Origin: Plasmodium brasilianum
Lineage: Eukaryota; Apicomplexa; Aconoidasida; Haemosporida; Plasmodiidae
Length of the DNA: 64,000 nucleotides
Assembly: GCF_023973825.1 (NCBI RefSeq)
Contig: NC_090126.1
Location: 744,001-808,000 of the forward strand
Direction of reading: 5' to 3'
Shown here: positions 12,691 through 24,467 of the stretch, in pieces
How the letters are laid out: every line of letters starts with the position of its first letter
Position numbering within the stretch: the first letter of the stretch is position 1
Notes under the pieces: generated by a model
What the model was told of the DNA's origin: nothing
Database searches by the model: none
The model's input: only the letters and a program-made list of their open reading frames with translations
Position numbers and translations under genes: made by a program

Positions 12691-15600
12691 CTATTTTTCA
12701 CTCAACTTTCTATTTAACATATCTTGTTCAATTAATTTCAAACATCTTTCAGCCGTTTTTCGGCGAACTCTTTGATTTGATGGTTCTCTATCTGTATATT
12801 TTATTTCCGTTTTAACTTGTGTGTTTTCATGTGCAGCATATTTTATTGAACTATAATTTTCATTTTCATTATAAATAATATCCCTATTAGTAGATGAAGA
12901 ACTACCAAGCACTATATTGCTGTTGATATCCTTCGGAATATTTGCAGAAATGTTGTCTACATGACTTGTGAAATTATTGTTCATAAAATTAAAACTATTA
13001 TTTATAAACATATCAGGTGAACTGTTTGTATAATTTAATTTGTTACCTACACAGATGGAATAATCATTTTTATATTCATTACAAAGGGAATTATTTATTT
13101 CCGTATTATGCGTTTTGTTTAAATAACAATGTTGTGTTTTATCCAGAAATTTGGATGTCTCTTCTTGTTGCATATTGCACAATGCTTCGATTTTTACTTG
13201 CTCATTATAACCATTTTCATTATTTTTAGCATCAAATATTGTATTTTTGGAAAAACTTCGTTCATACCGTAACTGCGAAAATTCGTATTCTTCATTATTT
13301 TTTTCCTTTTCATTTGTGCTGTCTGTAAATGGAATACTTTGTATTTTTTCATTATTATTTAGCATGTTTTTGTAAGTCGTAAAATCTGTTAAACCCACTT
13401 GATTCATATTCATCATATTTTTGCCTTGAAAATCCTGATTTACTATTGCATTACATTCATAATCGTTATTTGGGCAATTATTATTATTATGTATCTGATG
13501 CATGTGGAGATTTGAAAGTTTCATTAAATTTTCATTTACATTTTCATTAATATCTATTTTAAAAAACTCCTCATTGTTATGACTTATGTAATTAATAATA
13601 TTACTGTCCATGCTACTGTTATTTATTATTGCATTAATATTACTATCATTGTACATATTGATGTCATTACTACTTACATTTCCATTGTTGTTAATTAGAT
13701 GCAAACTTTGCCTTTTCAATAAATTTAATAAATGCGAATTTTGCCTTTGTTTAACATTTAACAAATGTACCAACCTTTCATATTGTATCATTTGAGATTT
13801 TATACGATAGCTCATATTATTATTTAATTTTATTTGATACAACATATCCTTTTCTAATTCTATTTTCTTATTTTCTATTTTTTGAATTTTTTCATTAATC
13901 CTATTATAAATATTATTATCATCTGAATCAACTTCTGCCTTAATAACTAGGCTCGATTTTTCATCATATTCATCATATAAGCCATCCTTCATCTGTATAC
14001 ATAAAATATGTAGATTTATATCTAATAGTACAAAATTATTAGGAAAACAATTCTCATTATTACATGGAATATCAGTAAATCCTCCCCAGGTGTAAATAGT
14101 ATCATCTTTTGCAAAACATTTTAAGCATGCTTTTGCAGTAAAATCATTGATGTACTGAAACTTCTTGGTTTCAAAAGAGTATAAAGCAGAAGGCATTTTT
14201 TCTATATATTTATAAGTATACTCTTCTCCACCAATAATAAATATATAATTACGAATACAAACTATTGAATGATATGCTCTATTTTCATTTAAGTTATCAA
14301 TATAAACTGGTAAAATATTCCAGTACCAATTATTTCCATTTTTATGTAACGAAAATAACCTACTACTATTTGTTTTATTCTTCACTTTTCCTCCATATAA
14401 AATTAAATTATTTTTTTTCTTTTTTTTATCATACCATATACTTGTTGAATGAAAATATCTTCCTAAGGGAGAAATAGATTTGTATTCAATTTCTTGCCAA
14501 GTAAAATAAAAAATTTTACTATTTTTTGTTTTATTTTGTTTTGTTTTTTTTTTATATTTTATTTTACAATTTTCTATATTTAATACCCAAAGATCATTTT
14601 TGCAATAAAAATTTTCTTCATCCCCTACCTTCTCATTACCACCAAATAAAACTAAATGTGGATATAAAAAATCCAAAGTATGACCATATCTGCTATTAGG
14701 TTTACTTCCTACTGTTGTTATTTTCATCCATTTTCTTTTTACTTTTATTGAATTGGAGGTACAATTATTATTCGTATCGTCAAATGCTTCACTACAAGAT
14801 GATGTTGTTTTTCTTAAAAGTAAACTTTCAACTGGGACTCGAGAATTTACAAGAACATTATTACTGTTGTAATTATCATATTCGTTGTTACTTTTATTAA
14901 GATATAAGTTTGTTCGATATAAATGAGATTCATACGGTACAAAAGAATTAGAGGAAGTAGAAGACAATGAAGAAGAGGCAGATGAACTAGACACATTTGA
15001 AGCAGAACATAAATAGGACGATGATGATACACGTCTTTTCTTTTTATTAATTAAATTATTTAATAGATTGTTTTTGCTTTTGTCTTCCTCCTCTTCTTTC
15101 TTATCTTCTTGTTGTTTCTCCTTTTTTTCGTACCCATTACCACCATTGGTTCCATTAATACAACTACTATTCTCATAGGCATGCTCCTTTTCTAGTACAA
15201 ACATATCAACATTTCCCTTTTCGTTCAAGAGAAATGATGTAGTAGTACTATTATTATCGTTATCAAAGGATTGACTAATATTGTTACTTCTATTCAGAAT
15301 TGACGCCTTAAGATTTTCATCAGTTACAACAGTATCTCTGCATACACTTTCTCCTTTTATTACTTCTTTTTTCTTAGACCTTTTAATATCCATCTTAATA
15401 ACCTTTTTATAAAAATTGGATATTTTATTTTTTTCCTTTAAATTACTATAATTATATTCCTCATCATATTCGCTGTTATAACATTTTTTATTTGATCCAT
15501 TAATTGATTTTTTTTCTTCGTACATGTAACTGCTACAAGTTATATTATCATCCTTTGTTGTGTGCTCTTTCTCTTCATTCTCCTCTTCATATTTATTATT

Positions 15601-16578
15601 ATTCTTATTATTATCACTGCTTTCATATGTATCATATGCTTGCTGTTCCACTGATTCAAATGTATTATGATTAGCACATGTACTACTATTATCATAAAAA
15701 GAAAGATTATTTAAATTTAAAGCATATAATGTATCATCTGCTAATATATTATTTTTAACTTTTCCTCCATGAATAAATAAAAAAACTCCATTTAGTCCTA
15801 AATTGACAATACACGAGGCGTGAAATGCTCTAGGGTCTGGTATATTCGATGTCTTAATATTTTGCCAACATTCAAAATTACTATTTTCCTGTTCGCATAT
15901 ATGTATATCATTAAAAGTTTTATGTAAATAATTTTCTATACTCATAGAACTACAATTCATATAATTTGTACTTCTTTTTTCACTATTATAAAATCCACAT
16001 CCTCCTCCATTCATTAAATATTCATTCGAATAATTTTTTATAAATTCATCATCTAATATTCCACCACCAAATATTATTATTTTATACTTTCCATAAATAT
16101 ATTTATTATTATACTCCTTATTGCCCAACTTGTTATATTTCATAAAGTTATGGGTATCAGCACAACATTCGGTAATAATATTCTCATTTGTTCTAGTTTC
16201 ATTCCAGTTGCCCGTATTTTCATAATTTGGTTGTTGCTGTTCTTGTTCTTCTTGTTCTTCTTGTTCTTCTTGTTCTTGTTCTTGTTCTTCGTCTTCTTCT
16301 TGTTGCTCTTGCTCTTCTTCATTTGTATCATCAAATTTTCCTTCGTTTCTTCTATTATGTTCATAATGTTTCAATGTTTCCAACTTTTTTTCAAATATAT
16401 AATCCTCTTCTTTATCTTTTATAGAACTATCACTTACATTTGTTAAACTCAACTCATAATAAATATGTAGAGAATGTCCAACCCGTCCTGCGGGCGCATT
16501 TATTCCTATATGTTTACTCCTGTTATCATTACCAAATAGCGTTAATGACATACTTAAAAGGCAGGTGAACTTATGCAA
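12691..16578 (-). CDS. Kelch-repeat protein with C-terminal coiled coil
   Basis: This is a 1,295-codon single-exon gene. At least six kelch-type blades can be read from their Gly-Gly pairs: IIIFGGG (about residue 166), FLFIHGGK (264), LVLFGGNEK (about 640), LILYGGK (729), FIIGGEE (779) and IYTWGG (831). Several are preceded by the R-x-x-H-S/T turn (GRVGHS, RYGHT, GRYFHS, RAYHS). Together they should form one beta-propeller split by a roughly 330-residue low-complexity insert (about 290-620) rich in Asn, Ser, Glu and Lys. A coiled coil follows (about 888-960), then an Asn-rich tail and a conserved-looking basic end, RVRRKTAERCLKLIEQDML. There is no BTB domain, so this is not a K13-type protein. 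Kelch propellers usually bind protein partners; the partner here is unknown. An acidic Glu/Gln run lies near residue 90-115. Confidence 0.88.
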   Translation of the reverse strand: MHKFTCLLSMSLTLFGNDNRSKHIGINAPAGRVGHSLHIYYELSLTNVSDSSIKDKEEDYIFEKKLETLKHYEHNRRNEGKFDDTNEEEQEQQEEDEEQEQEQEEQEEQEEQEQQQPNYENTGNWNETRTNENIITECCADTHNFMKYNKLGNKEYNNKYIYGKYKIIIFGGGILDDEFIKNYSNEYLMNGGGCGFYNSEKRSTNYMNCSSMSIENYLHKTFNDIHICEQENSNFECWQNIKTSNIPDPRAFHASCIVNLGLNGVFLFIHGGKVKNNILADDTLYALNLNNLSFYDNSSTCANHNTFESVEQQAYDTYESSDNNKNNNKYEEENEEKEHTTKDDNITCSSYMYEEKKSINGSNKKCYNSEYDEEYNYSNLKEKNKISNFYKKVIKMDIKRSKKKEVIKGESVCRDTVVTDENLKASILNRSNNISQSFDNDNNSTTTSFLLNEKGNVDMFVLEKEHAYENSSCINGTNGGNGYEKKEKQQEDKKEEEEDKSKNNLLNNLINKKKRRVSSSSYLCSASNVSSSSASSSLSSTSSNSFVPYESHLYRTNLYLNKSNNEYDNYNSNNVLVNSRVPVESLLLRKTTSSCSEAFDDTNNNCTSNSIKVKRKWMKITTVGSKPNSRYGHTLDFLYPHLVLFGGNEKVGDEENFYCKNDLWVLNIENCKIKYKKKTKQNKTKNSKIFYFTWQEIEYKSISPLGRYFHSTSIWYDKKKKKNNLILYGGKVKNKTNSSRLFSLHKNGNNWYWNILPVYIDNLNENRAYHSIVCIRNYIFIIGGEEYTYKYIEKMPSALYSFETKKFQYINDFTAKACLKCFAKDDTIYTWGGFTDIPCNNENCFPNNFVLLDINLHILCIQMKDGLYDEYDEKSSLVIKAEVDSDDNNIYNRINEKIQKIENKKIELEKDMLYQIKLNNNMSYRIKSQMIQYERLVHLLNVKQRQNSHLLNLLKRQSLHLINNNGNVSSNDINMYNDSNINAIINNSSMDSNIINYISHNNEEFFKIDINENVNENLMKLSNLHMHQIHNNNNCPNNDYECNAIVNQDFQGKNMMNMNQVGLTDFTTYKNMLNNNEKIQSIPFTDSTNEKEKNNEEYEFSQLRYERSFSKNTIFDAKNNENGYNEQVKIEALCNMQQEETSKFLDKTQHCYLNKTHNTEINNSLCNEYKNDYSICVGNKLNYTNSSPDMFINNSFNFMNNNFTSHVDNISANIPKDINSNIVLGSSSSTNRDIIYNENENYSSIKYAAHENTQVKTEIKYTDREPSNQRVRRKTAERCLKLIEQDMLNRKLSEK

Positions 16579-18923
16579 GCAGAAAACATATGAGATGTTT
16601 TCATATCTGTACTTAAGTATGAATGTACATATTTATGTATTAATGTATACATGTATCTACGTATATATATATATGTATATATATATATACAAATACATAC
16701 AATATACCACATATATATGTATATAATACATTTATATGTATATATGAAAAATTTTCTTATTTTATTTAAATTTTTTTTTAAGTTGCATGCTGTTCAATCA
16801 AAAATTAAAATTTTTTAAGCTTGAATTCACTGAAATAAAAAAAAATATATATAAAAATAATAAAAAAATAAATAATTAATAATGGATAATAAAACAAAAA
16901 TAATTAATATTGGATAATAAAAAATAAATAATTAATATTGGATAATAAAAAATAGATAATAAAATATAGATAATAAAAAATAAATAAAAATGGATAATAA
17001 AAAATAAATAAAAATAGATAATAAAAAATAATTAAAAATGGATAATAAAAAATAATTAAAAATGGATAACTAAAAAATAAATAGATAATTAAAAATGGAT
17101 ATTAAAAAAAAAAATAGATAATTAAAAATGGATAATAAAAAAAAAAATAATTTCATTAGAGGATGTAATTTATATATTTAATTAGAAAACTAAAACCAAT
17201 GTACGTATATATATATATATATATATATGCTATGGTGTCAATTTTGTTGCATAAAATTAGTATTTTAAAAAAAAAATCAGCAAAATATTTAAATTTTCTT
17301 ATATATAAAATATACATGAGACCTACATATTATAAGTAATATTTTTTTCAAAGTATCATATTGACATACTAAAAAAAAAAAATTCTTCGAAGAATTTCAA
17401 ACATACTTTTTTTTAAAATATATATTTTATTCATAAATATTTTTTTTCAGTTAGTACGTATGAAGTACATATTACAAAAAAAAAAAACAAAACAAAAATA
17501 TATAAACATAATACTTATATGCATATGTATTGTGCTGAAGTATTCTTTTAAAAAACATACTATTCAAATAAAACAATATAAAAGGAAGAAATAATTTCAG
17601 TAATGAAATTATTGTGAAAATTAATTGATATTTTTTGTTAATTTAAATGGTTTTTATATAATATTTTAATATAAGGAAGTTTTAATTATTATATATACGT
17701 ATGTATATGTAATATAACATAACATTTAAGGTATTTTTAGAAATAAATAAATTTTTTCAACAGAATAAAAAAAAAAATGTTTAGTTTAAATTTATGTCCC
17801 GGAAAGAAAAAAAAAAACATAATAAAAATATTTAACTAAAAAAAGAAACAATTTTAAACTAATTTTTGCTGTTTAATTTAATGATAACAAGAATTTTTAT
17901 AATTTTTAAGTAGAAATAAATTTCGAAATAAGAAAAAAATAAATTGTACTATTTTTGTAAATTAAGGGAATAATGTAAATAGTGTTTTTTTAATAATGTT
18001 CCATTTTTAATTTTTATTTCCAGTGTCTTCAAACGTTTACAATGTTATACATTTGTTACTTTTTATCATTTCACAAGCTCCAAATAAACTAAGTAAATAT
18101 ACATAAGAATATATGACACGAATAAATGAAAATAATTAAAAATAAAATCGAAGGATGCTTAAATTGGAGTTTAGACATGTTTAGCAAAATTGTGTATAGT
18201 AAATGAAAATTTATTTATGTATATTTGTTTGTAAATATATATATGATAAAAACATATATATGAAAAAGGTGAAAAACCTTAAAAAAAATATTTTTAAATA
18301 TTAAATTTCCTTTATTTTGAAAAAAGTTGGTAGTTAGGTGTACTACTACGTTATCTCCCATGAACATCCTTGTAAATGTTTTTTTTTTTTTTTTTTTTTC
18401 GTATGCAACATTTTCTTTGTAAAAGATAAATACCACTTCTACATTATTAATGTACCTATTGGTTATATATATATATATACATTAAAAGGAAAAAAAGCTC
18501 TTTGAAGAGAGGACACTTCAGCGTAAATAATGCGTGAACCATTTTGAAATATCCTGGTACTAAATAATACGAGAATTATTTTATAATTATAATTCTGTTG
18601 CTTGCTTGTACATTTATTTTATTAAATGAGCATAATGGAATTTTTAATTAAATTATAAAAAATACATATATTAAATAAAAAAAGGTACACTAAAAAAAAA
18701 AAAATATATATATATATAAATAAAATTTAAAACTTGTTATATTGATGGATTAAGGCTTTTTAATTCTACTTAAATATTGGTTACGTCAGCCCCTTCGTTA
18801 TATCTTTAAAAAAAAAATTTAATCATAACTTAATATTATGCATATAATGTTTAGTAGACAAAAAAATAACACATGTTATAATACAAATATTATTGATTAC
18901 TCATGAGCGCACACACATACACA

Positions 18924-18967
<44 letters not shown>

Positions 18968-19195
18968 CATACCCACATATAATATTCTCAAAAATTAAAA
19001 ATATAAATTGCCATAAAAACAAAGAAAAAAAGCTATATTTTTTTACTAAGTATGTATTAAGTTTGTTACGTAATTTATAAATCCAAATTTTTATGGACAA
19101 AAAAAAATGATTTTATTTAAAAGAAAAAAAGGAAAGAAATATATAAGTTGTTTGTGTGATGTGTCAATCTATCAGTATAATAAAATTTAATTATT
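16579..19195. other. Intergenic, very A+T-rich, with a degenerate tandem repeat
   Basis: This is the 5' flank of the kelch gene and the 3' flank of the membrane protein gene. Besides the repeat block at 16855-17150, it holds (TA)n tracts (17206-17228 and 18926-18963) and many poly-A and poly-T runs. No open frame looks coding. It is not uniformly A+T-rich enough, nor long enough, to call a Plasmodium centromere. Confidence 0.5.
16855..17150. repeat. Degenerate AATGGATAATAAAAAATAA-type tandem repeat
   Basis: Roughly a dozen imperfect copies of a 20-26-base unit built around GGATAATAAAAAATAA are strung together with variable A-runs. The variants include ATTGGATAATAAAA and AATAGATAATAAAA. It is intergenic, upstream of the kelch gene. 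The unit is too short and impure to link to a known element, and slippage expansion is the likely origin. Confidence 0.75.
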
Positions 19196-20995
19196 TCAGT
19201 AAGCTTTAATTACATTTACGAAATATTTTCTATGTTGCAAATTTCTTATGTCCCAAACATGAAGTTCGTCTTCATATGGTGGATATTCACCTACATACAA
19301 CAAAGAAAAAATGTTTTTTTACTTGTATATATTTGTATTAAAATATTCTGACCCTGCAAGGTATATATGCAATTAAATATGAATTGTAGCATATTCTACA
19401 TATGCGTAAAATAAATAAATAAATAAATAAATTAATTAATTAAACAGGATGGATATAAAATTACCAAACAGAACTAATCCTTTGCTGTCGTATGCTTGGG
19501 CCGAATTTAGTAACCATCCTAATAAAAAAAAAAAAATGAGAACTTGAAACATAAAGTATAAAGCACAAAATGTGAAACACAAAACACAAAACATGACACA
19601 TGAAAAACATAAAATCACAAATGATACTAAAAAGGGTGAGAAGCATGTGTGTGCATATGAACCCGCTCAATTTTTCCGTTTACCAGTGTAAAATTCTCTT
19701 ATTTTTAAGGTGTAATAAACGGACATAGTCGATGGAGAAATGAAAATAAAATTAAGAAAGCCATTTTTTTCATGTTGCACTATATAATACAAATTTGAAT
19801 GCTCATTGAAAGCTATATATATTGGAGGGAATAAACCAAATTCTGGTTTGTTTTTCATATATTCCACATATATAATTATACCCGTATTTTCTGGTTTTAA
19901 TTTTATTATGGTTAAATAGTAATTTATTTGAAATTTGAAGCGTTTTCCGTTATTTTCATTCTTAATAAATTTATTAATTGGATAACTTTCCATAAATTTC
20001 AGATAATCCTCCTTTTCGTTTTTTCCTTTATTAATTTTTGTCTTATAATTTTCTTGAATTTCTCTATTCTTTCTATTTTCACTACTGTGCTCATTTTCGT
20101 TTTCTTGGTCATTTTCGATTTTTTCATTTTTATCATTAGTATATATGTTCTGTTGAATAAATAGCAACCTACCATTAACTGCATCAATAGCTGCAATTTG
20201 ATTTAATAAATGTCCACAAAAATGAGTAACTATTTCCACTTCTTTGGTCCGGGTGTTTTCATTAAAAGGTATTTCATTATTTAGTAAATGCACCTGAACA
20301 AATTCATATATTTTATGTACCTTTGAGCTAGCTATAACTACGTAGCAATAATTTTTAATTTGAAAAACAGTAGGGGATTTTACAATATTATTCAAATGAC
20401 ATGAATAGGATAAATTATTAAAATTATAACATTTATCTTTTTTTAATTGTACAAAAACAAAAAAACAAAAGAAACTATCTTTTTCATTACAACTTGGAAT
20501 TAGCATATTTTTAAACAAGGACTTGTCTACTAATATGGTATTAATTGTTGCACATGAGTCATCTGAGTAATATTCATTTCTACATACACTGTTTTTAATT
20601 TTATTACCCTCCGACGCATAAATGTAAAAATGATTATTTACTTCATTTATACCTACCGATAAATTCTCGAAATTGTGTAAAATGTTATCATAACCTTCTA
20701 CATGTATCGTGTATTCATTAATATATGTTATACTAGGAACAATTTTTCTATTTGGTGATATATATATAGCTGAATCATATTTTAAATAACTAATTTCTCT
20801 TAAATAGCTAAATGCAAAATTCCTATAATTTTCATTTTGCCTTAAATTCATTTTACTTCTATTACTAAGTTCATCTTCTTCTTCTTTTTGTTTTCGTAAG
20901 ATTAGGATAAGGAACAATAAAAACAAAAGTGTTACGAAATATTTGAAACAAGATCTTCGTTCATTGTCAATTCTTTCACCACTTGGAGTTATCAT
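19196..20995 (-). CDS. Type II membrane protein of unknown function, three exons
   Basis: Exon 1 is 20995-19684, exon 2 is 19518-19465 and exon 3 is 19290-19196, giving about 486 residues. Both introns have GTAA donors and AG acceptors, and the phases agree (1 then 1). Exon 2 encodes WLLNSAQAYDSKGLVLF and exon 3 starts EYPPYEDELHVWDIRN and ends in a TGA stop. The N terminus is short and basic, followed by a hydrophobic segment at about residues 18-36 (YFVTLLFLLFLILIL) and a charged stretch, typical of a signal anchor. The rest would be lumenal or extracellular. It is rich in beta-strand-like and aromatic segments with several cysteines, and an Asn/Glu/Lys-rich insert lies near residue 290-330. 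I do not recognise a family. The well-formed C terminus is lost if the introns are not removed. Confidence 0.8.
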
Positions 20996-23900
20996 AATAG
21001 ATCATTTAAAAAAGAACATACACGTAAATTTATAAAAATGGACGATACAAAAGGGAGAAAAAAAAAAAAAAAAAAAGGTACCATAAGATCTACTTAGATT
21101 AATTCATTTTACCTTAAGTTTATGCAAGCGCAAAATGGGTAAATAATAATATGCATGAAGTTAAAAAAAATTATTAAAATGGAACAAACATATGTACATG
21201 TATGCACATATATAATATATATAGAGAGAGATTTACATATATACATTTGATTGAAAGAATGCTCCTTACAAAAGCATGAACAAGAGCATTTTTAAGCATT
21301 GTGATCATGTGATTACAAATAAACAAGTAATAGCAAGAGTAATTTCGTCTTTTCTGTTTTTTTTTTTTTTTAAATAAATATATAACGCTTTATGAGCAGT
21401 TATTCTCTTGTTACTTTAACTGAGTCAATTCTTATTCATTTTATTTTACTACAATTTTTCAACTATATTTTCATCTTTTATATATTTTATTATATAATAA
21501 ATAAAATCATAAATAACTGTGATAAAGGCGTAAATTGAAATTGTATATTTATTTTATTTTTGTAGACTGTTTAAGTGTACTACTTGTAAAAGTTTATACC
21601 TCGTAATTTAATTATCAATGAACAGAAGAAAAAAAAAAAAACAGTAAGTACATTTTACATATTTTTTGCGATATTCATGTTACGTAATATCATATACCTT
21701 TGTTTTATATGCATATATATATATATACATATATATATATATTCACTACGTATAATATATTATTGTTACATAATATGTATTTTTTTTTTTTAACTCACCT
21801 TTATTTGGAACATCAACGAAAATTGTCTCATGTTATCACATTTCTATTCTTTAGATTAATTTTTACACTCAGTAATATATTAAAAAAAAAAAAAAAAAAA
21901 AGTTATACATTACCGAAAAAAGAAAAATACATTGTCGCAACATTTTTTTCATAAATGTATATTATAATTAAGAAAAGGTACTTAATTATGAGGGGAAAAA
22001 AAAAAAAAAGAATAAAAAAAGAATAAAAGAACAAAAGAATAAAAAAAGAATAAATTAAGAATAAAATATGAATAAAAATAACAAACTACCTTACATTCTG
22101 TTGAACGCACATAAATGGAAAAGTCCAAAAATAAAAAATATGAAAAATCAATATGCAAAAATGAAATGTTGACGTATTCTAAGAATGATTGTTAATTTGA
22201 TTTTTTTTTTTTTTTTTTTTTTCCCCTTCATTGTTAACAAAATTGTTCCTAATATAAGATTAAGACATTTAGAAGATAAATATATCCTAAATAAAAAAAA
22301 TACTGTACACACTTATTATTTACGATTTTGTTTTTTCCCCCTCAATTTATATTCGAGTAAGAAAAGGAAAATTTTGGTGGTTTCCTGTGGGAACAGTATA
22401 TTCGGTTATTATAGCATCATAATACAATGAGTAAAAGTTTCAAGAAAAAAAAGCTGAACCTTTTTTTCAAAGGATGTTTATACATATATATGTAGCAGTA
22501 TATATGTACGTATATATATATATATATATGTATAGCTATATAGTAATTGAGAATTCACAAAAATGAACAATGGAGTGCATGCTCTAAATACTGATTACCC
22601 ATTTATTATTAAAACGAACAAAAACAAATTTCAGATTACAGTTCTTCTTAATTTATGTGAATAAAAGGATATAATTATAACATTTTAAAAACAAAAATTG
22701 GGGTAAATTATGTTTTTTTTTCTTTTTCTATTCCCTTTTCATATGAGAAAAATGTAAATATTTTTTAAAATTTGTCAGAGAGAAGATTAAGCCATCATAT
22801 AATTTTCATATATATACGTATATGTGTGTATTTAATTTTTTTCAAAAAAAAAAACTAAATAATTGGCCAAAATAATCAGTAATATTACATCATCATCATT
22901 CAAAAATTAAAAAATATTTAAAAAAAGGGAAATGACCCTATATACAGGGTTTATTTGTTCATGTTTTTTCTTACATGTAAAATGAGTTTGTAATTATAGA
23001 TATATATAATATATATAAAAATATTTCGCTATCTTCACATTATCGTGATAAACAAAAGGTAAATTTATTCTTCATAAAATGTGGAATTCCATAAAACTTA
23101 TTTTCCAGTTTCTAAATTCAAATTACCTTTTTTCATTTATACCGTTACAATCTCATTGCAAGGGAAAAATCCTTTCAAAAAAATTATTTCTTTTCAATGA
23201 AAAAAAAATTTTATTTTTGAATATTAAATGAATAACACAATGCCAATAAAAGAAGCACATATGAATAATTATTCACGTGAAAAAAGAACATTTTTTTTAG
23301 GTATAAAATCATCAGAAAATGTAATATGAAGCTAAATGGAAAATTGTATGATCATATTTAAATTGACAAAACTTAAAATACAGAAAATAAAATAATGATG
23401 ATACAACATACAAATAACAATTTTTATTTATAAAAGAAAGAAATTTTACTTTTAAAAAAAAAAAAAACAAAAAAACAGTAAGTTAAATTGCTATTTATTG
23501 TTATAATATAAACATATTTAAAAAAAAAAAAAAATTACGTCATTGTTAATTCTTAAAGTGAGAAAATTTGTAAAAATGCATAAAAAAGAATTTTACGGAA
23601 ATGTAGGCTGTATTATAATAATATGATCATTTTATGAAAATATTAATACATGTTATATCTTGATAATTGAATAATAATAATTTTTTTTTTTTTTTTTTTC
23701 TTTCAAAATGTTTTGATATTTTGGAATAATAAAATATTATCATCCAAAAATAAAGTGCGCAAAAATCGAAATAAAAAAAAAAAATATATATATATATATA
23801 CCCGTTAAAATTAATTAAATAAAATATTAAACATTAACCGTTAAATTTATCTTGTGGGCATGGAGGCCGCTTTTTTTTTTTTTTTTTTTTTTTTATTTAT

Positions 23901-24467
23901 TAAAAAGTTCTATATCTTGGCGTTAATTCCCCATCCTTTAATAATAAAAAATTTGCCTTTTTCTTCACGACATTTATTATATATAAATGAATAAGTAAAT
24001 AAATAAAGTATATATATATATATATATAATTAAGCGGCATTTTACCTGTACTAACAATTAATCGCTTAAATGAGAGCTAAATGTGGTGAACACAATTGTT
24101 TCTAGGGGTAAAATCTTTGTTAGGTAAAAGAACAACTAGCACCCTTCCCCTACATATGATTTAAGTGTACTCAAGTGCTTAATATATAATTGGAATGTAA
24201 ATATATTAGAACAAGCGGAAGGTATGCATATATACACACATATACTTATTATATAAACACATATACATATAGATACACACATATATGTATTATATAGACA
24301 CATATACTTATATGTATATATATGTGTGTACATATGGCCTTTGTGAACACGCATAAAGTTACAAGGAGTTACCTTCATTTTCTTAACCTTCCCTTTTTCT
24401 TAGACATAAGTCGAATGCTCCTAAGGATATAGCTAAGCATGTGAGTAAAAAATAATTCACTTCTAAA
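20996..24467. other. Long divergent intergenic region
   Basis: This 3.5-kb space lies between two divergent genes and should hold both promoters and long 5' UTRs. It contains numerous poly-A/T runs, (TA)n tracts (for example near 22508-22530 and 24010-24028) and a GAATAAAAGAA-type A-rich stretch near 22005-22065. Two short plus-strand frames of doubtful status were noted, at 22185-22430 and 22563-22664. No RNA gene was recognised. Confidence 0.5.

Noticed and set aside
16855..18200. Possible centromere because of high A+T and repeats
   Set aside because: Plasmodium centromeres are about 2 kb with extreme, nearly uniform A+T content; this region is interrupted by more mixed sequence.
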